A stretch of 64,000 nucleotides of DNA. Source: Aureimonas sp. SA4125 (GTDB taxonomy: Bacteria; Pseudomonadota; Alphaproteobacteria; Rhizobiales; Rhizobiaceae). The translations under genes and the position numbers were made by a program. The stretch's first letter is position 1; each line of letters starts with the position of its first letter. The DNA lies in NCBI RefSeq assembly GCF_019973775.1, contig NZ_AP025032.1, positions 4,892,501 through 4,956,500 on the forward strand. Direction: 5' to 3'. This document shows positions 38,476 through 46,684 of this stretch, piece after piece. The notes beneath the pieces are model-generated. The model did no database searches. It was given only the letters and a program-made list of their open reading frames with translations, and was not told where the DNA came from.

Positions 38476-39519
38476 ATGGCTCAGCCGCCTCATGCCCCCG
38501 AGAATGATGTTCTCAACGCACATTGGGAGCCTTGCGCGATTGCGCAGGTCGAGGAGCTGGCCCTGACGGTGTTCGGCAAGGTCGGCGTCGCGAAACGCCT
38601 GTCGAGCGAGCGCGACGAGACGTTCCAGCTGGCGACCGACGACGGGAATTTCACCCTCAAGATCGCGAACCCGGTCGAGGACGTACTATCCCTGGCGTTT
38701 CAGGCGGACGTGCTCCTGCATCTGGCAAAGACAACCCTCCTCGTTCCCGTGCCGCGCCTGGTGCCGACCCTCGACGGTCAGGCGAGCTTTGCGCTTCCGG
38801 TGCCGGATGGCAGCCGGGTGGTGCAGCTCCTGACCTATCTCGAGGGAGAGCTGATGGGGGCGACCCCGGCCAGTGCGAAGCAGTGCCACGCGCTGGGTCT
38901 GGCGCTTGGCAGCCTGTCGGCCGGACTGGCCGGCGCCACGGCGCGACCGCCCGCGGGCAAGCTCCTGTGGGACCTGTCGCATTTCGCGGATCTCGCCTCG
39001 CTGCTCGGCTTCGTCGATGCCGCGCGACGGCCGGTCATCCAGCGGGTCCTCGACGACTTTTCCGGCCGCGTCCTGCCCGGCCTCGGCGATCTGCCGGCGC
39101 AGGTGATCCACAACGACTTCAATCCCTACAACATCCTCGTCGACCCCCAGCGGCCGGACGCGGTCGTCGGCATCATCGACTTCGGCGACATGGTTCACGG
39201 CCCGAGGGTGAACGATCTGGCGGTGGCGGCCGCCTACCATCTCAGCGGCGAGGATTGGGCGGAAAAGCTGTCCGCCCTGCTGCGCGGCTTCGGCGCCGTG
39301 GTGCCGCTGACGCCTGCCGAGACCGAGGTTCTGCCGACGCTCATCGCCGCGCGGCTGGCGATGACCATGATCATCACCGAATGGCGCGCCTCGCTGCGGC
39401 CGGACGAGAGCGCTTACATCCTGCGCAACCACCGGTCCGCCTGTCTCGGCCTCGCGCACCTGTCCGAGGCGCCCGAAGCCGATCTCCGCCAGCTCATTCA
39501 CGACAGTTGCAAGGCCTGA
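38476..39519 (+). CDS. Aminoglycoside-phosphotransferase-fold small-molecule kinase (hydroxylysine-kinase-like)
   Basis: A 347-residue APH/choline-kinase-fold protein. The catalytic loop HNDFNPYN starts at His212 with catalytic Asp214 and Asn219, and the metal-binding DFG-like motif is IIDFGD with Asp235. The N-lobe carries DETFQLATDDGNFTLKIANP. In vertebrates and some bacteria this kinase type (AGPHD1/HYKK) acts on 5-hydroxy-L-lysine and pairs with a PLP phospho-lyase, exactly the arrangement seen here. I infer an amino-alcohol kinase, without proof of substrate. The stop is four bases before the phospho-lyase gene. Confidence 0.75.
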   Translation: MAQPPHAPENDVLNAHWEPCAIAQVEELALTVFGKVGVAKRLSSERDETFQLATDDGNFTLKIANPVEDVLSLAFQADVLLHLAKTTLLVPVPRLVPTLDGQASFALPVPDGSRVVQLLTYLEGELMGATPASAKQCHALGLALGSLSAGLAGATARPPAGKLLWDLSHFADLASLLGFVDAARRPVIQRVLDDFSGRVLPGLGDLPAQVIHNDFNPYNILVDPQRPDAVVGIIDFGDMVHGPRVNDLAVAAAYHLSGEDWAEKLSALLRGFGAVVPLTPAETEVLPTLIAARLAMTMIITEWRASLRPDESAYILRNHRSACLGLAHLSEAPEADLRQLIHDSCKA

Positions 39520-39523
39520 ACCC

Positions 39524-40840
39524 ATGACCATGGTCAACGCTTTCGGCGCCGACGACTTCGCCCGACTCAGCCCGGCCGAGCAGGCGCTCATCGCGCGGCG
39601 GGAGAAGGTCATGGGTCCAGCCTACCGGCTCTTCTACGAGCGCCCCATCCACATCGTCCGGGGCGACGGCGTCTGGCTGTACGACCATGACGGCAAGGCC
39701 TATCTCGACGCCTACAACAACGTCGCCTCGCTCGGCCATTGCCATCCCGCCGTCGTCGAGGCGATCACCCGGCAGACCGCCATCCTCAACACCCACACCC
39801 GCTATCTCCACGAGAGCGTCATCGACTACGCCGAGCAGCTGACGGCGACGTTTCCCACCGCTCTCAGCCAGGCGATGCTGACCTGCACCGGCAGCGAGGC
39901 GAACGACCTCGCGGTCCGGGTGGCGCGCTCCGTCACCGGCGGCACCGGCATCATCGTCACCAGCCTCGCCTATCACGGCGTCACCGCGACAGTGTCCGAG
40001 TTCTCCCCCTCGCTTGGCGAGTCCGTCGCTCTCGGGCCGCATGTGCGCACGGTCGCGCCGCCCGACCCCTACCGCCAGTCGCCGGAAGAGGCGCGCGACC
40101 GGTTTGGCCGCGACGTCCGCGGAGCGATCGACGATCTCCGGCGGCACGGCATCAAGCCGGCCCTGCTCATCGTCGACACGATCTTCTCCAGCGATGGCGT
40201 CGTTCCCGAGCCCCGAGGCTTCCTCAAGCCGGCGGTCGAGGCGATCCACCATGCGGGCGGCCTGTTCGTCGCCGACGAGGTGCAGCCGGGCTTCGGGCGC
40301 ACCGGCGACACGATGTGGGGTTTCGAGCGCCACGGCGTCGAGCCGGACATGGTCACGCTCGGCAAGCCGATGGGCAACGGATATCCGATGGCCGGCGTCG
40401 TCGTGAAGCCGGAGGTGATCGCCGAGTTCGGCCGCCGCAGCCGTTACTTCAATACTTTCGGCGGCAATCCGGTCGCGGCGGCCGCCGGCATCGCCGTGCT
40501 CCACGCGCTCTCGTCCGAGCGGTTGCAGGAAAATGCCCTGAACGTCGGCGCCTATATCCGCGCCGGCCTGTCCAGGCTCGCCGAGGCGTTTCCCTGCATC
40601 GGCGACGTGCGCGGGGTGGGCCTGTTCATCGGCGTCGAGATGGTAAGCGATGCCCGGGCGAAGACGCCCGACGCCGCGATCACGACGCGCCTCGTCAACG
40701 GTCTGCGGGAACGACGGGTGCTGATCAGCGCCTCGGGCCCGCACGCCAACGTCCTGAAGATCCGCCCGCCCATGGTATTCTCGCGCGACAATGCCGACAC
40801 GCTGATCGAGGCCATGCGGGACACGCTCGCGGCCCTGTAA
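39524..40840 (+). CDS. PLP-dependent class-III aminotransferase-fold enzyme, probable O-phospho-amine phospho-lyase
   Basis: A 438-residue fold-type I PLP enzyme. The Schiff-base Lys281 is in VTLGKPMGNGYP and the pyridine-nitrogen Asp251 in VADEVQPG. GSEAND near residue 125 and the AYNNVASLGHCHP N-terminus are typical of the AGXT2L1/AGXT2L2 group (ethanolamine-phosphate and 5-phosphohydroxylysine phospho-lyases) rather than of transaminases. It follows the kinase gene within four bases, so a kinase-then-lyase pathway giving an aldehyde, phosphate and ammonia is likely. An ordinary aminotransferase remains possible. Confidence 0.75.
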   Translation: MTMVNAFGADDFARLSPAEQALIARREKVMGPAYRLFYERPIHIVRGDGVWLYDHDGKAYLDAYNNVASLGHCHPAVVEAITRQTAILNTHTRYLHESVIDYAEQLTATFPTALSQAMLTCTGSEANDLAVRVARSVTGGTGIIVTSLAYHGVTATVSEFSPSLGESVALGPHVRTVAPPDPYRQSPEEARDRFGRDVRGAIDDLRRHGIKPALLIVDTIFSSDGVVPEPRGFLKPAVEAIHHAGGLFVADEVQPGFGRTGDTMWGFERHGVEPDMVTLGKPMGNGYPMAGVVVKPEVIAEFGRRSRYFNTFGGNPVAAAAGIAVLHALSSERLQENALNVGAYIRAGLSRLAEAFPCIGDVRGVGLFIGVEMVSDARAKTPDAAITTRLVNGLRERRVLISASGPHANVLKIRPPMVFSRDNADTLIEAMRDTLAAL

Positions 40841-40861
40841 CCCGGCGGCATCGCGTCAAAA

Positions 40862-40878
40862 GCCCGGCGCCGCCGGGC
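40862..40878. terminator. GC hairpin between convergent genes
   Basis: GCCCGGC (40862-40868) and GCCGGGC (40872-40878) form a 7-bp stem with a 3-base loop in the 53-base space between the phospho-lyase and molybdenum hydroxylase genes. It has no T-run, so any terminator activity would be weak or Rho-assisted. Confidence 0.4.
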
Positions 40879-40893
40879 CGCCCGTCCCAGATC

Positions 40894-43260
40894 TCAGTCG
40901 GGCCGCCCATGCGGGCGCAGGAGGTTGTCGCTCCAGCGCGGCGCGATGTGCGGGAAGGCGAGCGCCGGCTTGCGGTCGAGGAGCATTTCCAGCACCCGCG
41001 GCGGCGTCAGCGGCAGTTCCTCGACGCGCCGGCCAGTGGCGTTGGCCACGGCGCAGGCGATCGTCGCCCCGACATTGAGAATCGGTACTTCGCCCGCGCC
41101 CTTGGTGCCGAGCGGGCCCATCGAGGGCGCCCCCTCGTGCAGCGCGATCGTGACCGGCACCACGTCCTCGGCGAGCGGCAGGCGGTAGGTCTCGAAGCCG
41201 CCCTGGCAGATCCGGCCGCCGGCATCGATGGAGGCTTCCTCGTGCAGCGCGTAGCCGAGGCCCTGCACGACGCCGCCCTGGATCTGGCCATGGATGGCGC
41301 TCGGGTTCAGCGCCCGGCCCACATCCTGGACGACGCGATAGGCCAGCACCTCGACATGGCCGGTCTCGGGGTCGACGGCGACGTCGCAGTCATGCACGGC
41401 GAAGACCGGGATATCGAGCGCCTCGATGAAATGCCCGGCGGCGCAGCCCGACATCGCCGGCGTTCCCCGTCCGGTGAAGGCGCCGGTACCGGCGACGGGT
41501 CCGTGCTTGGCCTGCGCCCGCGCCGCGACCTCGGCAATCGTGTAACCGAACCCGTTCGCCCCGGCGATCTCGATCCGGCCCTCCGTCATCACGAGATCCT
41601 CAGGGTCGGCCTCCAGCATCTCGCCCGCCATCCTCAGAAGCGTCGTGCGCACCGCCTCGGCCGCCGAAAGGCTGGCGGCCCCGAGCGAGACCGTGGTGCG
41701 GCCGCCGCCGACGCCGACGTCGAAGCCGGCCGCATCGGTATCGGCGGTGCGCACGATCACCTGGTCGGGCCTCAGGCCGAGCGCGCCGGCGACGATCTGC
41801 GGCAGCGCCTGCATCATCGAGCCCGACCCGATCTCGACGCCGGAGGTGACCAGCGTCGCGCTGCCGTCGGCATTCATGTTGACGGTGGCCGCGGAGGGGC
41901 CGGTGAAGACGAACCAGGTGCCGACAGTCGTCGCATGCCCGTAGAGGCGCCCATCGTTCGGCACGGCGACCGGGCTCTGCGCGCGCAGGGCCTGCATCTT
42001 GTCCAGCATCGGACGCAGCACCGCACCCTCGAAGACCTGGCCGGTGGCGCCGAGATCGCCGTCGCCGAGCACGTTGCGGCGCCGGAATTCCAGCCGGTCC
42101 ATGCCGATCGCCGCTGCGATCTCGTCGGTATGCCGCTCCAGCGCGAAGGTGTTGTAGACGCCGTTGCAGGCGCGAAAGGCGCCATTCGGCGGCGAGTGCG
42201 TATAGACGGCGCGCGAAACGAGGCGCGCCGCGCCGAGCCGGTAGTTTCCGCCGAGCGTATGGGCGGTCATGGTGGTGAGAAAGATCTGCTCCCCGCCATA
42301 GGCGCCGCAGTCCATCAGCACCACGGCCTCGCGCCCGGCGATCTCGCCGTCCGCCGTCACCGCCGAGCGGATGAGAATCTCGGCGTTTTCGCGAAACAGG
42401 CAGGTCAGCATCTCCTCCTGCCGCGTGTTGACGAGGCGCACCGGGCGCCTTGCCTTGCGTGCGAGCAGCGCGGCGAAGGGCTCCATCGCCCAGTCGAACT
42501 TCAGGCCGAAGGCGCCGCCGACGGCCGGGACCGTCACCCGCACGTCCGAGGCCGGCACCCCGATCAGCCGTGCCGTGGTATTGCGGACCGTCCACGGCAC
42601 CTGCGTCGACGTCTCGATGTGGAACCGCCCATCCTCGAAGTGCGCCAGCACCGCACGCGGCTCGAACGAGACGTGGTTCTGGCGACCGACGCGAAAAGAG
42701 CTCTCGACCACGGTGACGTCGTCGCGCGCGAAGGCTGCATCGACGTCGCCGCGCACCGAGCTCGCCTCCCAGGCGATGTTGCCGCCATGCGCGCCGCCCT
42801 CGAACAGAACATCGTAGTCCGCCCAGTCCGGGTGGACGAGCGGCGCGCCCGGCGCGAGCGCGGCTTCCATGTCGACGACCGCAGGAAGCGGCGCGATCTC
42901 CACCTCGATCGCCCGCATCGCCGCCTCGGCCTCGGCCAGCGTCTCGGCGGCGACGGCGGCGAGCGGCTCGCCGTCGTAGCGCACGACGTCGCGGGCAAAC
43001 AGCGGGTGGTCGGCAATGCCGATGCCCGCCTGTCCCGGCGCATCCGCCGCCGTGACGATCGCCCTGACACCCGGCATCGCCTCCGCCTTCGCGGTATCGA
43101 GGCTGAGGATGCGGCCGGACGGAACGGCGGCGCGCAGCACCACGGCGTGCAGCATGCCGGCGCTTTTGCGGTCGATCGTATAGCGCGTGAGGCCCATCAG
43201 CTTGTCCAGGGCATCGCGCCGGCGGAAATCCATGACCGAGGCGTCGGGCGAGGTGTCCAT
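40894..43260 (-). CDS. Molybdenum hydroxylase large subunit (xanthine dehydrogenase/CO dehydrogenase CoxL family)
   Basis: A 788-residue molybdopterin-binding subunit. Ald_Xan_dh_C-type and Mo-co domains follow one another. The AVGGAFGLKFDWAMEPFAALLARKA segment and the C-terminal catalytic region GPLGTKGAGEVPILN, whose Glu is the base in this family, are visible. The AYxCSFR loop of true CO dehydrogenase is absent, so it is a general hydroxylase of an unknown (often N-heterocyclic or aldehyde) substrate. It is the last gene of the FAD-2Fe2S-Mo operon. Confidence 0.9.
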   Translation of the reverse strand: MDTSPDASVMDFRRRDALDKLMGLTRYTIDRKSAGMLHAVVLRAAVPSGRILSLDTAKAEAMPGVRAIVTAADAPGQAGIGIADHPLFARDVVRYDGEPLAAVAAETLAEAEAAMRAIEVEIAPLPAVVDMEAALAPGAPLVHPDWADYDVLFEGGAHGGNIAWEASSVRGDVDAAFARDDVTVVESSFRVGRQNHVSFEPRAVLAHFEDGRFHIETSTQVPWTVRNTTARLIGVPASDVRVTVPAVGGAFGLKFDWAMEPFAALLARKARRPVRLVNTRQEEMLTCLFRENAEILIRSAVTADGEIAGREAVVLMDCGAYGGEQIFLTTMTAHTLGGNYRLGAARLVSRAVYTHSPPNGAFRACNGVYNTFALERHTDEIAAAIGMDRLEFRRRNVLGDGDLGATGQVFEGAVLRPMLDKMQALRAQSPVAVPNDGRLYGHATTVGTWFVFTGPSAATVNMNADGSATLVTSGVEIGSGSMMQALPQIVAGALGLRPDQVIVRTADTDAAGFDVGVGGGRTTVSLGAASLSAAEAVRTTLLRMAGEMLEADPEDLVMTEGRIEIAGANGFGYTIAEVAARAQAKHGPVAGTGAFTGRGTPAMSGCAAGHFIEALDIPVFAVHDCDVAVDPETGHVEVLAYRVVQDVGRALNPSAIHGQIQGGVVQGLGYALHEEASIDAGGRICQGGFETYRLPLAEDVVPVTIALHEGAPSMGPLGTKGAGEVPILNVGATIACAVANATGRRVEELPLTPPRVLEMLLDRKPALAFPHIAPRWSDNLLRPHGRPD

Positions 43261-43269
43261 GCCGTGCTC

Positions 43270-43728
43270 CTATCGACCGGTGGCGACGGACAGAGCGGCA
43301 TCGACGATGCGCTCATAGCCCGTGCAGCGACAGATGTTGCCGGACAGCGCGGCACGCACCGCCTCGCGGCTCGGCTGCTGGGTGCGCGCCAGGAAATCCG
43401 TCAGCGCGACGACCATGCCGGGAAAGCACATGCCGCACTGGACGGCGTCGTGCGCCTCGAAGGCGGCCTGCAGCGGTGAGGGAACGCCGCCGGCGGACAG
43501 TCCCTCGACGGTGACGATGTCGGTTCCTTCGGCGAGCGCTGCGGGCGTCAGGCAGGACAGGACCGGCGTGCCGTCGACGAGCACCATGCAGGCGCCGCAG
43601 AAACCTTCGCGGCAGACGGGCTTGGCGCCGGTGAGGTGGAACTCGTCGCGCAGCACGTCGACGAGCGGCACCAGGGCAGCGGCGGTGGAAGAGCGTCTTT
43701 CTCCGTTGATCGTCATCTCGATCGGCAT
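43270..43728 (-). CDS. Molybdenum hydroxylase [2Fe-2S] subunit (CoxS-type)
   Basis: A 152-residue ferredoxin-like subunit with two clusters. The plant-type site uses Cys39, Cys44, Cys47 and Cys59 (VCREGFCGACMVL...LSC), and the helical site uses Cys98, Cys101, Cys133 and Cys135 (QCGMCFPG...ICRCTGY). It transfers electrons from the Mo site to FAD. All eight Cys are present, so it should be functional. It lies nine bases ahead of the large-subunit gene. Confidence 0.94.
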   Translation of the reverse strand: MPIEMTINGERRSSTAAALVPLVDVLRDEFHLTGAKPVCREGFCGACMVLVDGTPVLSCLTPAALAEGTDIVTVEGLSAGGVPSPLQAAFEAHDAVQCGMCFPGMVVALTDFLARTQQPSREAVRAALSGNICRCTGYERIVDAALSVATGR

Positions 43729-43742
43729 GGTATGTCCTCCAG

Positions 43743-44591
43743 TCAGGCGGCGGCGAGAAGCAAAGTGGCGGCGCGCCGCACCAGCGCCGGCAGGACCCTG
43801 ACGCGGTACCAGCCGGGTGCCTCGACGCCGTCGCGGCCGGTGAAGTCGGCACTGTGCGTCTCGGCGAGCCGCGCGAGGGTGTCGGGGTCGAGCGCCTGTC
43901 CGGCCAGCGCGGCTTCGAGCGATGTCCAGCGGCGGGCGACCGCCTCGACCGAGCCGACGGCGATGTCGGCGATCGCGATCCGCCCCGCCCCATCCAGGGT
44001 CACGGCAAGGCTCACCACCGCCACCGGATAGTCGCCGGCCTTGCGCAGCGGCAACCGCGCATGCGCGGACCGCGCCGCGGAGCGCGGCAGGACGATTTTT
44101 GTCAGAAGCCGCCCCGGGCCGAGCGCGGTGCGCCGGTGCAGGAAAGTCTCGATCGCCATCCGCTCCTCGCCGCGGCGGCCGGCGATCTCCACCTCGGCGC
44201 CGAGCGCCAGCAGCGCCGGGACGAGATCGGCGGCGGCAAAATCATGCGCCGCGAGATTGCCGCCGACCGTCGCCATGTGGCGCACCGCCGGATTGGCGGA
44301 TTTGCCGGCAGCCGTCGCCAGGGCTTCGAGGCCGGACAGACCGTCGAGAGCCTTCGCCAGTGCCGCATGGGTGGCGCCGGCGCCAATCTCGATGCGTGCC
44401 TCGCCGACCGCGATCGTCTTCAGCGCTGCGATCCGCGAGAGAGCGACATAAGCGGGCTTGAACGCCGCGCCGCGCAAGGGCGCGCGCATGATCCAGGTGC
44501 CGCCCGCCAGCGGTGCGCCGGCCTCGCCACGCTCGTCGAGCGCATCGACCGCGGCGGGCAGCGACGGGGCGAGGTAGATATCGGGGGGCAT
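43743..44591 (-). CDS. Molybdenum hydroxylase FAD-binding subunit (CoxM-type)
   Basis: A 282-residue FAD-binding subunit. The N-terminal AGGTWIMRAPLRG and the central ATVGGNLAAHDFAAADLVPALLALGAEVEI carry the family's FAD-contact loops, and a C-terminal CO-dehydrogenase-flavoprotein domain follows. It is the first gene of the three-gene hydroxylase set, immediately downstream of the ABC permease on the same strand. Co-transcription with the transporter is possible but there is an 82-base gap. Confidence 0.9.
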   Translation of the reverse strand: MPPDIYLAPSLPAAVDALDERGEAGAPLAGGTWIMRAPLRGAAFKPAYVALSRIAALKTIAVGEARIEIGAGATHAALAKALDGLSGLEALATAAGKSANPAVRHMATVGGNLAAHDFAAADLVPALLALGAEVEIAGRRGEERMAIETFLHRRTALGPGRLLTKIVLPRSAARSAHARLPLRKAGDYPVAVVSLAVTLDGAGRIAIADIAVGSVEAVARRWTSLEAALAGQALDPDTLARLAETHSADFTGRDGVEAPGWYRVRVLPALVRRAATLLLAAA

Positions 44592-44673
44592 GGCGGCGAT
44601 CTCCGGATTGGCTTTCGCGTGGCCGCCGATATGTCAGCCGCGCCGTCGTTGAGATCCAGCGAAGGGCTGGCCT

Positions 44674-45681
44674 TCAGCGCGTCTTCAGGCGGGCCCGGTC
44701 GAGGACCACGCCGATGATGACGATCGCCCCCAGCACGACCATCTGCACGTAGCCGTCGATGCGCGTCAGGTTCATGCCGTTGGACAGGATGGTGATGAAC
44801 AGCGCGCCGAGGACGGCCGTGCCGACGCCGCCGCGCCCGCCGGCGAGGCTCGTGCCGCCGACGACGGCCGCGGCGATCGCCTGGAGGGACAGCGAGCCGC
44901 CGAGATTGGGCTCGCCCGAGCCGGTGCGGGCCGTCAGCATCAGGGCGCCGAGTGCGGCGAGACAGGAGCAGAGCACATAGGCGGAGACGAGGACGCGCCT
45001 CACCGGGATGCCGGCAACCGCCGCCGCGCGCGGATTGGTGCCGACGAGGTAGAGCGAGCGGCCGAACACGGTGCGGGTCAGGGCGAAATGCAGGACCAGG
45101 CCGGCGAGGACGGCGATGACGATCGCCGCCGGGACGCCGAACACGTCGCCGCGATAGAGCAGCGTCGAGAACAGGTCCGGCATGCCCTGCACCGGCTTGC
45201 CGGCCGACAGCGTCGTGGCGATGCCGATGGCGATGTTGTAGCTGCCGAGCGTGGCGACGAAGGGGCTGACGCCGAGCAGCGCGATCACCACGCCGTTGAA
45301 CAGGCCCGTGGCGGCACCGAGGCCTATGCCCGCGACGAGGCCGATCAGCAACACCGTGACGGGATCGCTGCCACCACCGACGGCCGCCGTCATCGCCACG
45401 GCCGCACCGACGCTGACCATCGATACCGCCGGTCCGAGCGAGAGGTCGAAGCCGCGGGTGATGATGACCACGGCCTGCGCCATGGCGAACAGCGCGATGT
45501 AGCTCGTCTGCTGGGCGATGTTGACGAGGTTGGCGGCGGAGAGAACGCGGCTGTCGGCGATCGAGAAGGCGAGAAAGAGGACGACGAGGGCGATCGGCAG
45601 CGCCCACTGCCAGAGCTGCGCGCTCCAGGACGGGGAGGAAGCCGTGTCGGCGACGGCGAGCGGGGGAGACAGGTCAGACAC
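44674..45681 (-). CDS. Ribose-type ABC transporter permease 1
   Basis: A 335-residue BPD_transp_2 permease with the VIITRGFDLSLGPAVSMVSVG motif and the coupling loop FGRSLYLVGTNPRAAAVAGIPV. GTG 45681 is supported by a strong aggagg ten bases upstream and overlaps the previous permease end by eight bases. The frame upstream of it lacks family similarity. With the next permease it forms a two-permease importer. Confidence 0.9.
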   Translation of the reverse strand: MSDLSPPLAVADTASSPSWSAQLWQWALPIALVVLFLAFSIADSRVLSAANLVNIAQQTSYIALFAMAQAVVIITRGFDLSLGPAVSMVSVGAAVAMTAAVGGGSDPVTVLLIGLVAGIGLGAATGLFNGVVIALLGVSPFVATLGSYNIAIGIATTLSAGKPVQGMPDLFSTLLYRGDVFGVPAAIVIAVLAGLVLHFALTRTVFGRSLYLVGTNPRAAAVAGIPVRRVLVSAYVLCSCLAALGALMLTARTGSGEPNLGGSLSLQAIAAAVVGGTSLAGGRGGVGTAVLGALFITILSNGMNLTRIDGYVQMVVLGAIVIIGVVLDRARLKTR

Positions 45682-46684
45682 GAGTCTTCCTCCTGCGGCC
45701 CTGTTCCTCGGCCGCCACCGCCGCCACCATGATGACGCCGAGGAAGACCGGCTGCAGCCGCGAGTCGATCTGCAGAAGGTTGAGGGCATTGCTGAGAATG
45801 GTCAGGAACAGCGCGCTGACGGTGACGATCTCGATCCGGCCGATGCCGCCGCGAAGGCTGACGCCGCCAATCACCGCTGCGGCGATCGACTGCAGCATCA
45901 TCCGGTCGCCGCCGAAACTCGCCTGGCCGGAGCCGACCTGGGCGGTCAGGAGAATGCCGGTGGCCGCTGCCAAAACGCCGGACAGGGCGTAGGTGCCGAC
46001 AAGGTGGCGGTTGACCGATACGCCGGAAATCGTCGCCGCCTCGGCATTGCCGCCGATGGCGAAGACATAGCGCCCGAACAGCGTCCGCCGCTGCACGAAG
46101 ATCATCACCAGCACGACCGCGATGGCGACGTAGATCGCCGTCGGCAGGCCGAGGAACTGGGCCCGGCCAAATTCCTTCACGAAGCTTTCCGGCATGCCGT
46201 AGACAGGGATGCCGCTGGTGATCATCAGGCCGACGCCGGCCGCAGCCGACATGGTGCCGAGCGTCACCACGAAGCCCGAGACCTTCAGCCGGGCGACGCA
46301 GATGCCGTTGACCAGCCCGATCGCGAGGCCCGAGCCGAGGCCGGCGAGCACGCCGCAGGCGATGATCGCCGCGTCGTTGCCGGGAAAGGCGAGAGCGGCC
46401 ATGCCCATCACCTTGGCGGTGACGACGCTGGCCAGTGCGATCACCGCGCCGACGGAGAGGTCGAAGCCGCCGGCGATGATGACGATCGCCTGGCCGCAGG
46501 CGACGATGGTGAGCAGGGATGCGTTGCGCAGAATGTTGATGATGTTGATCGGGCCGTAGAACTGCGGCGAGACCAGCGACATGCCGATGACGACGACGAT
46601 AAGGAGAACGGGCAGGAAACCGAGCCGGAGCGCAAAGCCCGATCGCGCGGGGGCGCCCGATTGGCGCGCGGCGGCGGCGCTCAT
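45674..46684 (-). CDS. Ribose-type ABC transporter permease 2
   Basis: A 336-residue permease of the same family (IIIAGGFDLSVGAVIALASVV and FGRYVFAIGGNAEAATISGVSV). Its start overlaps the ATPase stop by four bases (ATGA), and its 3' end overlaps the start of the next permease by eight bases. A heterodimeric channel is expected. Confidence 0.9.
   Translation of the reverse strand: MSAAAARQSGAPARSGFALRLGFLPVLLIVVVIGMSLVSPQFYGPINIINILRNASLLTIVACGQAIVIIAGGFDLSVGAVIALASVVTAKVMGMAALAFPGNDAAIIACGVLAGLGSGLAIGLVNGICVARLKVSGFVVTLGTMSAAAGVGLMITSGIPVYGMPESFVKEFGRAQFLGLPTAIYVAIAVVLVMIFVQRRTLFGRYVFAIGGNAEAATISGVSVNRHLVGTYALSGVLAAATGILLTAQVGSGQASFGGDRMMLQSIAAAVIGGVSLRGGIGRIEIVTVSALFLTILSNALNLLQIDSRLQPVFLGVIMVAAVAAEEQGRRRKTRV

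Noticed and set aside
39739..43479. 1246-codon open frame on the + strand over the phospho-lyase and molybdenum hydroxylase genes
   Set aside because: It crosses two well-supported genes in different frames, so it cannot be real.
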